A stretch of DNA of 64,000 nt from Oidiodendron maius Zn (GCA_000827325.1 KN832870.1:5146001-5210000), one strand, 5' to 3'. Shown: positions 22,489 to 34,635, counted from the stretch's first letter. Notes: generated by a model not told the origin, from the letters alone. A program made the numbers and translations.

Positions 22489-25296
22489 TCATGATCCTTG
22501 TGTGCTCCCGTCTTCTTCAGTTTGATCCACCTTTACATCGTGTGTCATGGGGTTATCAATTTCTGTCGCGTCAGTTGCCTCGCCATTAACGACGTCTACA
22601 CCGGCAGTTGGATCGTCGACTTCCGCATCTCCATCTTCTGCCTTCCCATTTGCTCCTTCGGCTTTGCTTGTAGGCTCGGATTCGGGTTTGGATTTCTTCG
22701 AGCCACTGTGGTGGTTAATGAGTGGAGTCGAGTCATTAAATACTCGCAGCAACATTGCCGTTCGGTCTTCCTTTGCCAGCATCAAGTTCAGAGAATGTAG
22801 GCTTCGCCATAAGGGGATCACTACCCGCTCATCAAATCCGTCTTCAGCAGTACTGGGTTCAATCCGAAGGACGCAGCAGCCCATACCGATGGTATTAACC
22901 CGTTCTCCAATCTCGCCCAGATTTTTCCAGCCGCCGTCGGCGATCTTGGGGAACATCTCGATGAGAAGCTTTCGTAATGTTTCCTTCTTATAGAGACGAA
23001 CCACCCGCTCTTCACCCACATAGCCTTCTAGGATTGGCATTCCTTCAGACTGGATTCGCCATTTGCAAACTCCTTCAGCTTGAACATCCTGCTTCATGAA
23101 CATTTTCACGCCACCATGGATGAACTTGATTCCTTTTCCCTCGTTCTCTTTCAGAATATCGCGGATCAGGGCCGAGGTGTAGTATATTGTCTTTGCGGGC
23201 TCGCCTTGCGCATTCCGTACCAAGAATCGATCTCTTGGAAATCTGGGCGACAATTTGTAGAACTTCTCGACAGTCAATACCTCGGGGTGGTCACCTGGTA
23301 TATATCTGAATGGCTCTTCAAATTGCTGCCCGCTTCTAGGCTTGCTGTTCGGTTGTTGTCTGGGAGCACCAGGTTGAAGATCGCCTGATTGGGTATGCTG
23401 ATCGAATTCAGGTCCTAGAGATGAGGGGTAGTGAGCTTCTCCGCTCTCGTCAGCAGTTCCGCTCGAAACCTCTTCCGTTTTGATCTTTTTTTTAGGAAGC
23501 TCGGTATCAGCAGTGAGATCTTGATCCGCGCTCCGTTTTGTGCCGTTTGTAGCAGCCTCTCTCTCAATAGTGGCATCAACAGTAGGATCTTCTCGCTTTT
23601 GTATCACAACTGGTGAAACTTCATCCACTTCCATCTTCGTATCCACTTGTCCTAATACATCCGCAGCTTCAATTTTAGGCGCAATACTAGATCCTTCTGG
23701 TGGTGGCGGTCTAGATTCGATCTCCTCAACAATTGACGTGACTGGAGATTTTCGTTCAATTTTCTTGGAATCTGACTCTGGCAAAGCCCTGAACTCAGAT
23801 TTCTTTTCCAATATAGCAATGAAAAATCCACCGGTGTCCTGAAGATGGGGGTAAACTCTCATACATCTCTCAAATGGGATCTTGGAGCCAGGGGAATTGG
23901 GAGTTGGGGGGAACATTCCTTCCACCAGCTTCTCGGTCCATTGTGTAGCTCCATTTTCTTCGACGTCCTTCTGGACATCTGAAAATGTCTCCCACACATG
24001 ACCGCCCTTATCCATAACCGTCCACTTCTTCAATCCAAGCTTCCTCTTGAGCAACGGTAGCTTATCATCGCTAGGTAGCAATTCCACTTTCTCAAGACCT
24101 CCGCATCTTTCCATCGCTGAGGCAATAACTGCTTCGTTTTCAACAGGGTTCATGCTGCAGGTAGAGTAGACTACACGGCCGCCAACTTTGAGCATCTGCA
24201 AAGCTCGAACGAGAATTCTGACCTGAGTGATGTATAGGCCGAGGGCGTTGCCTGGATTCCAGTCTTGCCACAAGTTGACATTTTTCCTAGCAGTTCCATC
24301 TCCAGAGCATGGGACGTCAGCTAAGATGCGGTCAAACTTAAGATAGCGGTTCAAGGCAGGTCTGTCAGGTGTTGGCGGGAGTTTGATAGAAGGATATAAT
24401 GTCGCATCGTGATTTGTGACAATGAGATTAGGCGATGACAATCGTTTGAGTTGATGTATTAGCATATGGCTGCGCTTGTAGTCGGAATCATTGGCGATTA
24501 AGAGGCCTGTAGCTCTTCCATAATCTCCAGAGTCGATCGACAGCTCATCCGCATCGTCTGGCTTGGACCCATCGACTTCCACACCTGGGCTCATTTCTCG
24601 GCCGTCTTCTTCGGCATGATCTTGAAGAGACTTGCGAACTCGGGCTTCTTCTCCGCGATGTATCATTTCCAGCAGCTGAGCAGCTTTGCTGCCAGGAGCG
24701 GCGCACATATCAAGGACGGTCATTCCAGGCTGGAGATCCATAACCAATGGAGGAATCATGCTGACGACTTCTTGTCTGCTGATATTGCCCACACTGGTCT
24801 CGGATACAAGATATTTCTGAAAGGCGGCGAATGGTGGGAAACGGCGCACTACATTCTTTGGAGTTGTCATCCACCAAGCAAGATCGTCTGGATACCACGG
24901 CACCGGCTGGGGTGGCTCAACAAGTGTGCCATCGTAATGAGATATCTTTGAGATTTCAGGAATATATCTGTCGACCAACTGTCGCTGCACGGCAAGTGCA
25001 TGTCCCTTTGAGCCGGCGAATCGGAAGCTGTTGGGAAGCTCGCGTTTCAAAGCTGCCCAGAAATCATGTTTCTCTTCCTCTGAAAGGCCAAGCAAGCCAT
25101 TGTAGTATCTTTCTAGTCTCTCGTTTTGTTTCTCAACCTTATCAAAGCTGATTCTGTTGTCTTCCCCGCGATTGTTACCCCCTCCCCCACGTCCGCGCCC
25201 TCTGCCGCCAAATCCTCGACCGCCCTTTCAAAAATTAGTAGCGAAACGCAAGGCTGTATAATTGGAAGAACTCACTCGTTTGCCGCCTCGAGCCAT
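22489..25296 (-). CDS. NCL1: tRNA (cytosine-5) methyltransferase, Trm4/NSUN2 family
   Basis: Two exons (25296-25276 and 25224-22489, intron 51 bp) encode 918 aa. The first exon gives MARGGKR and joins a Gly/Arg-rich N-terminus (GGRGFGGRGRGRGGGGNN). The RsmB/Nop2 methyltransferase fold follows: PPLVMDLQPG and VLDMCAAPGSKAAQLLEM (SAM-binding motif I, near residue 175), DVPCSGDGTARKN (motif IV Cys, near 310) and YSTCSMNPVENEAV (motif VI catalytic Cys, near 360). The two cysteines are those used for covalent attack on C5 and product release in this family. The remainder matches the Trm4 C-terminal region, ending in an acidic low-complexity tail. It should methylate cytosines in tRNA in the nucleus. 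At 918 aa it is longer than yeast Trm4, owing to a Lys/Glu-rich insert at about 460-590. Confidence 0.95.
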
Positions 25297-25954
25297 TTGA
25301 GCGCTGTAGCGGATCGAAGGTGAATTGAAGAAGTTAAAGGCGAGTGGTTTCTTGCCCAAAAAAATCGACATTCAAGCTCTGCTGCAGAGCTAATCTCGGG
25401 CGCTAGGCAAAACTATTATTCCGATATTAATTATGTCGGTTATATCAGCATCTGTGGTGTGTTTGTAACACGAGCCCCCAGCTCGCTACAATAATACCCC
25501 TCTGGCATTGTCAATCCTCCTGCTCTGTATGAGACATCTGCTGCACAACAAATTTGCTTACACGACGAGATTGCTCAGACTGACTGGTGAGCGAAATGTG
25601 ACGTAGGAAGCTTACATTATCTGACAATAAGCATCCTAATATGGTAATGCTGTCATCCTTTACAATGCGGCAGGCCGAGGTTCGTATGGACACTGCGGGG
25701 AATTACACATCGAACCCAGAGATTGGCTAGCTTGTATATACACACATTTTTTAGTCCTCCCATCCCTTCCATTGGAGAACAAAAGGACTTTCAAGACAAG
25801 ACCGGCCTCATCGTGTCCGCTACTTCATTCTTCATCTTTTCTTTGTACCTCCTATGTATCCCCTATCTACTTCAACTGTATTCTGAAGTCGTTTAATACT
25901 CTGGGCTTAAAGGGCATTCTCCACTCCTGTCCACTCTTACCCACTCCTATCACT
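25297..25954. other. Divergent intergenic region between NCL1 and the aldolase gene
   Basis: About 660 bp separating divergent starts, expected to carry both promoters. The plus-strand leader before 25955 is pyrimidine-rich. No gene seen. Confidence 0.5.
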
Positions 25955-27140
25955 ATGGCACCCCACTCTGAGCCCTCCACATCGGAGATTGTCGATTCCA
26001 ATCTGCCGGCCAGCGACCAGACAATCTCATCAATAGCTTCGGGCGGCACTTTCCCACGGCCCCCAACATTTCAAGACAAGTATGCGGAAAGACAATATCA
26101 GAAAGAACGCTTGGCTTTAGCTTTCAGGATTTTCGCCAAGCTGGGGTTTGATGAGGGCGTTGCCGGCCATATCACTTTGAGAGTAAGCCTTTCTTTCAAG
26201 CTCTTGTTCAATTGATCGGGTTATTCAGTTGAATGTCTGAATGTCCTTTATTTCATGGCAATGGGAAATTATATGCAATGCTGTTATATTAGAAGGATAC
26301 CGTTGCGTGTCTGTCAGGAATAACTGCATGCTTGTTACTCGGCGTTCTTTCCCCAATTTTCTAAGTCCTTGTTATATGTCGGACTAGAAGTCAATAGTAG
26401 AGACACATCTGATTTTGATATAATACTAATCTGAGTAATTTCCAGGACCCGGTCGATCCCACATCTTTTTGGGTGAACCCTTTTGGTGTTGCGTGGCAAC
26501 TCCTGAAAGCGTCTGACTTGATTCTCGTCAATTCGGACGGGAAGGTGGTTGATGGCGGTCCATGTCGCCTGCTTAATGCTGCAGGTACTTTACTCTCTGT
26601 GCTGCATTTAAGAAGGACTCTCCTGACCAGACACATATAGCTTACATGATCCATCACGCTGTGCACACTGCTCGTCCAGATGTTAACTGTGTGGCACATT
26701 CCCATTCAATATATGGACGTGCATTTTGTTCTCTTGGGAAACCTCTTGAGATTATAACACAAGATGCATGTGCCTTTCACAATGACATTGCACTTTACTC
26801 GACCTTTCGTGGCATAGTGCTGGTAGCCGATGAAGGCGTCGCCATCGCCAAAGCTCTCGGGCAAAAGAAGGCTGCTCTACTCCAAAACCACGGTCTATTG
26901 ACTTGCGGCAAGAGTATCGAGGCGGCAGTATGGTGGTTTATGAGTTTGGAGAAGTGCTGCCATGTACAATTGCTTGCAGATGCAGCTGCCGGAGGCAGAG
27001 GTCACGAGACTATCAAAGTGAACGAAGAGGATGCTGCCTACTCGTATAAGAATGTCGGTTCAGAAATGGCTGGATGGTTCAGTGCAAAACCAACTTTTGA
27101 TATGATGGAACACGAGAGTGGGATTGGCCATAAGATGTAG
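25955..27140 (+). CDS. Class II aldolase/adducin domain protein
   Basis: Three exons (25955-26182, 26446-26584, 26641-27140) encode 288 aa. Intron 1 is 263 bp, long for this window. After about 40 disordered residues comes the class II aldolase/adducin fold: FDEGVAGHITLRDPVDP, FWVNPFGVAW, and a metal-site candidate AHSHSIYGRAF (His-Ser-His). LLQNHGLLTCG follows near the C-terminal third, with a further His. Family members are zinc-dependent aldolases/epimerases of phosphorylated sugars, or non-catalytic adducin-like proteins. Fungal members of this length are common and mostly uncharacterised. An in-frame ATG lies 61 codons upstream of the chosen start at 25955; the chosen ATG gives the expected N-terminus. 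Confidence 0.9.
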
Positions 27141-27690
27141 CAGGCTGCCTTAAATGATAGCTCAACTTTCATCATCAATAAGTCGCTCGTTATAATATGT
27201 AACAACTATTCCAATATGCACGTTTCCTGTGCATCAGGCGATTGACAATAATTACTCTTGTTTCATTCAAGATTCGGTAGCTTGTTTAAAGCACCTTTTA
27301 GAACAGGCTCGCCCGCATACCATAATATACTCCTCGAGTTATGCTGTAGCACGGTTCCATACATAGTAATTAATCTCGCTATTTCTCAGGTTATTAATTG
27401 TATTCATTTTCGTGAAATGCACCTGACTCGGTATATCCTACTCATTACTTATCAACTTATCGGTATTAATCTAATAGGCCAGGATATACATTACAGATGA
27501 AGGACTTTGTGCTTAGGTAACGGGATAATATGATCCCAATCTCTGATATTTACTTTAAGCAATCCTTCGCTGATGTACGAAGAATGTCTATTAATCTGCC
27601 TTTGTCTTAAATCGAGAGCTAACTTCCTTTGTTCTACATCCGGTAGCCAGCCAATCAAGAGTTACAAACATGACTGGACCATCACCTGGG
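27141..27690. other. Intergenic spacer
   Basis: AT-rich, no recognised gene or element. Confidence 0.4.
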
Positions 27691-28161
27691 TAGATCTTGT
27701 TATTGACTTTTCACTTCCTAAGCCAAAACCCCAAAAGTCTCTATCAACTGCCCTGTCCAATTGAAGAAGAGATTCCAACCATTGCTCTTGAAGACGACCA
27801 TTTCATTGGCGATATTCTATTAAAATATGAGCCGAAATATTATTTCTCAACTCTCACCAAGAAACAGCTGAAGAGTGTTGTTGATCGGTAAATCTTATAA
27901 TTCTTGTAGCATAATCATACCATTGTAAGACCGTTTGATAGAGCCTCGAAAAAATATGATCCCGAAATACTATTTGTTATTATAGTCGCGAATGGACGAA
28001 ATGGTTTAGAGTCTACAGATGGTATGAAAATTAACCCGCTTGAGACACACGAATATTTTCAAAATGTAGGCCCCGAACATGGAAGGTGCAAAGGCAAGAG
28101 AATAGTGCCGAATGAAAACTGCTGCCTCGTCCAACTCAGAAAGAGCAATTCCCTTAATTAG
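27691..28161 (+). pseudogene. Unrecognised two-exon coding remnant without a usable start
   Basis: Two open segments (27691-27887 and 27930-28161) join in phase across a 42-bp GTAAAT..AAG gap, giving about 140 residues that end at the TAG at 28159-28161. The joined peptide has ordinary protein character: EDDHFIGDILLKYEPKYYFS, then TKKQLKSVVDR, YDPEILFVIIVANGRNG and a Cys-containing end ENCCLVQLRKSNS. No ATG lies in frame after the TAG at 27688-27690. A short upstream ATG frame (MTGPSPG, at 27670) could only be spliced in through an intron of 33 bp. I do not recognise the family. It may be a 5'-truncated gene or have an unseen first exon. Confidence 0.4.
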
Positions 28162-28323
28162 GCGAGTTTCTTTTAGTTACTTTCGGTACTGCACCTTAGA
28201 AGTCCGAGATGGCTACTAGCACTAGGTAAATACCTTGCGTAGTTTAACGCTTTGGAAATTCGTCATCATAATATGTGAACTTACTCACTTACATCTTCTG
28301 AGCTGCTTCCCTTAAAGCCATAT

Positions 28324-29832
28324 TTATCTCTCCTGTTGACGTTCGGCGCGCCAGGCTCTCTCATAAAGTTTTTTCTTTTTGAGAAAATCTTTCCCCAGAA
28401 TCGGTCCCTGCACATAATCTGAATAGACTAAACATGGAATAGAGAACCAATTAGAACTTGTCTCCTCTGGAATCCATTGCATTGACACATTCCCAAGGCA
28501 CTCCCCTCTCCAGTCATCTCCAACTTCAACTGGAGGATACTTATCGTCTTCCCTCAGAGGATCGATTTCTAGGTCGTACCGCTTAGCAACTGTTTCTGAG
28601 ATTATACTCAGGTTGATATCTTTGTCTACTGCCGCTGTTATCTCTTTTGGACCCAAAGATGTTTTAATATATCCTTTCAGAGTCGAAAACGTGTGTGTTT
28701 TATCTAGGCGAATGCGACTTGGCATTGGCCTGATAATTGAATACTCGACTTCCTGGCGGTCGCCTTGCATACCAACGACTGAGCTCCTGCCCTTAGAGTT
28801 CCTTGAAGGTACCGAGGAGATAGGGGTAAAACTCAAGCTACGTCCAGCGCTGCGCTCTCGAGCCGTTACTCGTGATTCTGTCACTGATGATTGTTGTGGC
28901 GAAACTGGCGGATCGGGCTGGGGATTTTCTAGTCTTTGACTTGATGGTTGTGAACTTCCAATGACTCCTGGTCTGTTCTCAGATCTGTTCCTTGTGTATC
29001 CTACCGGCGATCCTAGACTTAGGCTCACAGGAAAATTGTGTGAAGAGGGTCGAGATCGTTCATTCTGCGTGGAGGACGATTGATTTTGGAGTTGGGGATC
29101 TAGCACAGGCAATGCCCTATCGTTTATAATTCTTGTGCTAATCTCTATGAGCGTATCAATTAGATCGACCATTGCTGGTGGATGCCGGATATTGTTGATC
29201 CCGCTTGGACTCCTTTCAGAGTATAATTCCTTTACATGTTTTAACACCGTCGCCTGATCTTCAATGAGCTTCAGCAGAATTTTTCTGTCAAATAGTTTAA
29301 CTACGGTAGTCTTTGATGGATTTTGCAGACTTACTTACGTCTCTTGGATAGTCTCTGGTGTTTGATCCTTGAGTAGTGTTTCGTCCAGTATCAAAACATT
29401 GATGGTAAGTGAAAGGCTAGACTTCAAGCTCTCCATTTGTGGGGTAATTTCGTGGATATCCGTCTTGTTAAACATTGCCCATTTACATTTAGTCAAAAAA
29501 TCGTAGTTGCTTTTTACACCTTGTATCTTCCGCTTGATTCCTTTAATACGTCTTCTAGTATCCTTTGATTGACTGGCCATCTGACCCATTAAGTTGTGTT
29601 CTTTCAACTCTTCTACAGCCTGAAACTGAATGGGATTTGAGAGCCGCCGATCTAATGTATTGGATGCCCAAGAGACCTGTGTTCCGAACACTTCCACATC
29701 GAGAGCAAAGCGGGCGATATCCTTCTCTGCATACTTGATACGGAAGGAGAGTTCACGAAGCGACTCAGCAATCTTGATGGCGGAGATTGCTACACCACCA
29801 AGAGCCAAAATTGAAGCCGCAAACTCCGCCAT
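28324..29832 (-). CDS. PigL_N/Helo-like domain fused to retropepsin-like domain
   Basis: Two exons (29832-29339, 29284-28324; intron 54 bp) encode 484 aa. The N-terminal 165 residues are all helical and begin MAEFAASILALGGVAISAIK, the hallmark of the fungal PigL_N/Helo-like N-terminal domain. That domain is usually placed before signalling or NLR-type modules. A Ser/Arg/Pro-rich linker follows (about 195-340). The last 135 residues resemble a retroviral-type aspartic protease fold: TLKGYIKTSLGPKEITAAVDKD, then ETVAKRYDLEI and GPILGKDFLKKKKL, the last matching the conserved ILGxDFL strand. The catalytic D-T/S-G is replaced by DKD, so protease activity is doubtful and a binding role likely. An ankyrin gene lies about 560 bp upstream on the same strand. 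Assignment of both domains is by pattern, not search. Confidence 0.72.
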
Positions 29833-30392
29833 TGTGAACTATAATTCGGGAATAATATGCAACCGAAGATCAGTTTTGATACCGGCACAGGACTAAGTTA
29901 AAGGCAAGGAGGTTCGTCATGATAAAAGTGTCTGAATCTGACAGAGCCTCGTCTTCTGTACCATTCTGTACACTTCCACGCACCTCTTTCTCCGCCAAGA
30001 GACTTAGTCGACGAGAGGTTGCCGTTGCTAGTCAGCCCGAGTAGAAAATGCGGCAGTTGATGCGTTTGTCGGGATGCATGACGAGGAGTCTCGTTATTGG
30101 CGTTCAGGCTGCAAACATGCACAACCACGCATCCAACTGTGAAAATATGACTGAAGAAATATTGCCAATCAATTGAGAGAGTGCACATCCACTATGATCT
30201 GGTCTACGAGAGTGGGCAATATACTGTCGTTCTCGTTGGGGATTTTCGGCCGCAATAAATTTAGGAGCAGAAGAGAGGCCATTGTGCAGTGCAAAAAAAA
30301 TCAAATGGAGGGGTATACTTCTGTAGGCAATGACTGAGCTCTTGTAGAATCATTTGATCATAATGGATACATGTTATAATTATAGGGGTTTA
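29833..30392. other. Intergenic spacer
   Basis: Promoter side of the PigL_N gene and 3' flank of the ankyrin gene. Nothing else recognised. Confidence 0.45.
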
Positions 30393-31334
30393 TTACTCCT
30401 TTCTGTTAAACTGCACATATTCAGTACTGCACAGGGTTTCCTCATCTTCTGGTTTTGCATCGGGCAATCGTTTTTCGATTGCTCCAGCTCTCTTCAAGGC
30501 CTCAACAACCTCAGAATGTACCTTACTCACAGCAAATCCTAATGCTGTCCTTCCCATACCGTCTCGCTCTGCCACAGTATTCACATCTGCGCCCCCTTTC
30601 AGTAATCTCTCCACTACCTCGAGATGGCCCTCTTCAGACGCCGCCATGAGTGCTGTTCGTCCATTATAATGCCCTCCAGCTGCATTAACATCCGCGCCCT
30701 TTTGCAAAAGTAAATCTACTGCATCTAAGTGCCCAGCTCCTGCTGCTGCTTGAAGCGCTGTTCTCCCTTTATATCGCCCTGGCTTGGCATTGATATCTGC
30801 GCCGGAATCCAGCAGCCTTTGAATAAGGACACAAGATCCATTCTCCGCAGCAGCCTGCAGAGGGGTTCATCCATGATTAAAGGCTGGTCCGGCGTTCACG
30901 TCCGCACCGAGACTTTTTAATCTCTCGGCAATATCTAGGTGTCCACCATCGCAGGCAGCTTGGAGGGCTGTGCGGCCGTTATATCTCGCCGGTAGCTCAT
31001 TCAACCTGGCACCATTTTCGAGGAGGATATCTACGATGCCCAAGTGGCCATGTAGAGCAGCGACTTGGAGAGCAGTGCGCCCACCGTTGTTGCCTCCTGG
31101 GGCGTTCACATCTGCCCCAGATGCAAGCAGCGTTTTGATGATCTCAAGATTGCCGGTACGGCAGGCGGCCTGGAGGGCAGTAAATCCGTAGTACCCAATT
31201 GCTGGAGCATTAACATCTGCATTAACAGCGAGAAGCTCTTCGACAGTTCTCAGATCATTTGCTGCTACTGCGATCTGAAGCGGGGTAGGACCTGGCTCCT
31301 GGTCAGACGGGTCCTCCACTACTTCGAATGCCAT
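30393..31334 (-). pseudogene. Ankyrin repeat protein interrupted by an in-frame TGA
   Basis: One reading frame of 314 codons runs from the ATG at 31334 to the TAA at 30393, broken once by TGA at 30869-30867. Both sides are clean ankyrin repeats of about 35 residues: five before the stop (for example GRTALQVAALHGHLGIVDIL) and about four after it (GRTALQAAAGAGHLDAVDLL, GRTALMAASEEGHLEVVERL). The stop replaces the residue before TPLQAA, where neighbouring repeats have Arg-Thr, so CGA to TGA is the simplest change. A 45-bp GTGAAC..CAG segment could be excised in frame to remove the stop, but this would destroy part of a repeat and has a poor donor. Likely a recent pseudogene, a shortened 155-aa protein, or a sequence error. 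No partner domain is visible. Confidence 0.8.
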
Positions 31335-31744
31335 ACCTCCCGGAATATCATTTGGGATGCGAAAACGTCAATTCTTCATTGCCTGAAGGCTGTATGGCTG
31401 TTGTGTAACCTGATAACACATTAAACCTCTCATAGAATGTTTATCTGGTGAAGCAACAGTATTGGTACTACACGTGACCAGATTAGCAAGGATGCAGCAT
31501 ATACGATAGGCAGGTCGCACAATTTGTTGGCTGTGTGAATGGAAATCCTAAGTGCCAGTTCTGTACGTAATATCTAGGGTCACGCTAGGACGCGAGGAAG
31601 AGACAATGATACAGTGTCTGGATATTCGCAAACTGTAGAGCTCTCCATCCCAATACGCCATCCATGCTTTTGTCCCGTATAAACTCCTAATCAACTCCAT
31701 TTATTGTACCTCGTTCGAAACTCCCTCACGAAAAAGTCCGTACA
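31335..31744. other. Intergenic spacer
   Basis: Lies between the ankyrin gene start and the RPB5 stop, both on the minus strand. Nothing recognised. Confidence 0.45.
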
Positions 31745-32516
31745 TTAAACACAGAGCCGGTAGCTAGCATATCGGCCAGCTGTCTCACTCTTTCGGATGA
31801 TCTTCACCACTTGACCTCTTCTCAGACCTAGATATCGCGCAACCGGATCGCCCAGCTGGATTCGAGGCAGCTGGGTATCCTTGAGACGATATCTCTCCAA
31901 CAGTTTTGTCTTCTCCTCCTTGCTAAGTAGGACGTGCTTCGGCACCAGTTCGTGATGCGTGATATTGACTAGCAGGTCTTGCTCAACAAAGCACTCGATT
32001 CGGGTCTCTGAGGCCACGGCAGGAATAATCTTGAGCGCAGCAGGGGTGATATTAACATTTGTGACCAGGATGCCGGTATGGAAGTTATTTGAAGCCAAGT
32101 ATTGGGCAAAGTTTCGCATTTGCTTGATGCCGACAGAGGAGTCAGGGAGGAACTCGATCCAGATAGTTCCGATATCAGCGCTCGCGGCGGCTGGATTGTT
32201 TGCTGTAGGGACGTTGGCATATTTTATCATCATGGCATCACTCGGTCGTGCAGAGAATCGCATTAGTCTCCGGCTGTGATTGTCAGTTATTGGTTTGGTG
32301 TGGCGCTCTGGTTGTCTACACATACTCAATAGTCCCGTCCGGGCCAGTGAAGTTGGCCTTGAACTGATCCAGACTGATCTTGACCTCCTCCTCCGTAAGC
32401 TCATAGCCACGATCCTGCACCATCTCGTGCACAGTTCTCCATGCGCGCCACAGTCTCGCCGCCTCTCTCTCGCCCGCTTCTCTCAGCTTGATCGCGCGAT
32501 CATCATCTGCCGACAT
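31745..32516 (-). CDS. RPB5: RNA polymerases I, II and III subunit Rpb5 (RPABC1)
   Basis: Two exons (32516-32326, 32273-31745; intron 52 bp with GTATGT donor) encode 239 aa. The N-terminal jaw domain contains [20 protein letters not shown] and an [10 protein letters not shown] helix. The C-terminal assembly domain contains [32 protein letters not shown] and [15 protein letters not shown], almost diagnostic for eukaryotic Rpb5 and archaeal RpoH. It is a shared subunit of the three nuclear RNA polymerases. Start chosen at MSADDD because the upstream in-frame codons extend past the normal family N-terminus. The gene is divergent from BFR1, 400 bp away. Confidence 0.97.
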
Positions 32517-32916
32517 CTTGGCGTTGGAGCTGTGACAACTCTGGTCGTTGAAATTGCCCGACAGACAGCTGTGTCTCTTCGTCACGGATTACCAGGGGGG
32601 AGCGCGAACGACGTTGGGGTGACGAGAGCGTGAGAGTTGATACTGGCGTCAAGAAGTTAAAATATTTATCCGCACCGTTAAGATGGAAAGAAGTTCGCGA
32701 AGTGCGCTATTGTCATTTCGGGCCCACCGTATTATATTTTGTGGGTGGCCTCGGGGAAATCTGTTCCCAATCGGACGTTCTATCGCACACAAGATATTTA
32801 CCCTACGTTGTCACTGGACCCTCTGTCTCCTCTTTGTTCGACGGTCTGGGATGGACAATTAACTCTTAATTTCTACATACGTCTACTCTACCCAACCCCT
32901 CGCCCTGTCTGCTGCA
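32517..32916. promoter_or_regulatory. Bidirectional promoter region RPB5/BFR1
   Basis: A 400-bp gap between divergent start codons must serve both housekeeping genes. It ends in a pyrimidine-rich leader (CTACTCTACCCAACCCC) before the BFR1 ATG. Specific factor sites are not identified. Confidence 0.6.
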
Positions 32917-34635
32917 ATGGCTGACGTCGCAACGCCCTCCGGTGCCGCCATGTTCGATGCAGGTGGTGCGGAGAAGAAGAAGCCCGAGAAGTTGGAGAAG
33001 CCTGAGAAGCCGGACGAGGAGGCTTATAAGGCGGCTCTGAAGAAGGCTGAGAAGGATCATGCTGATGCCATGACTCAGTTTGTATGCTTCCCTTGCTGCA
33101 TGCGCCGGCATCTCACCTGCTAGCATTTACTCAAGTGACAACCTATTGACTCCTCTGCAGAATGCCGTGCGGGCCAAATTGGACATTGCCCAGCCCAAGA
33201 ATAAGGATTCGCCATCTGCCAAGCGCCGTGCTGAACTCTTAGCTCAATTAAAGGAGATCCGCGAGCAGCAAGCTGGGGGAAAGGCTGGACGTAATAAGAT
33301 CTTTGAGGAGATCAAGCGACTTGATGAGAAATTAAAGAGCAAGATTGCAGAACAGAAGACTGCACGTAGCAGAGTTGCGTTCAAGAACGTCGATGAGATC
33401 GACCGCGAGATTGATCGACTAGACAAGCAGGTCAATGGAGGCATGATGAAGCTGGTTGATGAGAAAAAGGCACTCGCCGAGATCTCTAGCCTTCGAAAGC
33501 AGCGCAAGGGATTTGCTGGCTTTGACCAGTCTCAAAAAGAGATTGATGACCTCAAGGCTGAGCTCAAATCGAAGCGTGATACTCTTGACGATCCCGAGTC
33601 TAAGGCTCTCAGCGATAAATACAACACGTTGCAGACCGAGCTGGATGCTATCAAAGCAGAGCAAGACGACGCATTTAAGAACATTCAGACTCTCCGTGAC
33701 CAGAGGACCAAGTTGCAGGCCGAGCAGCAGGAGAAGTATCTCGCCATCAGAAAGATCAAGGATGACTACTATAACCAAGGAAGGGCAGTCCAGAAGTATG
33801 AGTACGAGGCTCGCCAGAAGCTGCGAGAACGCAGAAAGCAAGAGCAGGAGCAATTTGAGAAGGATAAGAAGAAGGAACGCGCTCAGAAGTTGCTTTCTGA
33901 AGCCAGTGACAAGGCCTATCTTGATGAGATCCGTCGCGCTGAGAGTCTCCTCCGTTTCCTGGATCCTTCTTATCAAGCCGAGAAGGCGCCTCTGCAGGCT
34001 CCATCCCAGTTCCAAGCCCAAGCTCAACGTACTGTGGATGACTCGGACCTTAAGGGCATGAAGGTCGTCCGCAAGGAAGACAAGGAGGAGGACTACTTCA
34101 AGGGTACGGGGGGGAAGAAAGGCAAAAAGGGACGGAAGGCCACACCTGGAGGAGATTCTGGAGCGTCGTCTCCCCCTGCAACAGGCAAATACAGCTGCCC
34201 TCCTTCTGTTCTGGAAGACTGCGCTTTTTTGTCAATCGATCCTCCCATGAGTGCCGCCGACATCCCCTCCGTCCGTGAGAAGGTCAAAGCAAAGCTGGAC
34301 TTCTGGAAGTCTGACCAGGATACCCAGACCGAGCGTGTACGTATCTTATGCCTTCCTTTCTAGCCCAATTCCGTGAATTAGAAGGTCGCAAAGCTTACAT
34401 TCTCTAGAACATTGCAAAGGCTAAGAAGGAACTCGAGCGTCTCGAAGCCGAAGACGACGCTGCTGCGTCTCCTACTGTCACTCCAGCATCACATGTTAAC
34501 GGCCACGGCGAGACGAAGGCTACTGCCTCCGTTGCTGAGGGCGGTTCCGTCGCTAACGAGGTCGAGCTCGTCAAAGGTGCCGTCGCCGATGTTGTCGCCG
34601 ACCTCAAAGGCGCCTCGCTCGAAGACAAAGCATAA
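32917..34635 (+). CDS. BFR1: Bfr1-type mRNP / nuclear segregation protein
   Basis: Three exons (32917-33081, 33161-34336, 34408-34635) encode 522 aa. Almost the whole protein is charged coiled coil: Lys/Glu-rich N-terminus, NAVRAKLDIAQPKNKD, AFKNVDEIDREIDRLDKQ, and YYNQGRAVQKYEYEARQKLRE. VDEIDREIDRLDKQ and SLRKQRKGF are typical of Bfr1. The yeast protein associates with polysome-bound mRNAs and the ER and was found as a brefeldin A suppressor that also affects chromosome segregation. The C-terminus has a Gly/Lys-rich linker (GTGGKKGKKGRK) and an Ala/Val-rich end. Introns are 79 and 71 bp in phase 0. Shares a divergent promoter with RPB5. Confidence 0.92.

Noticed and set aside
33419-34027. 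202-codon hydrophobic minus-strand frame inside BFR1
   Set aside because: The hydrophobicity (many Leu) is the mirror of Lys/Glu-rich coiled-coil codons. BFR1 is the real gene.
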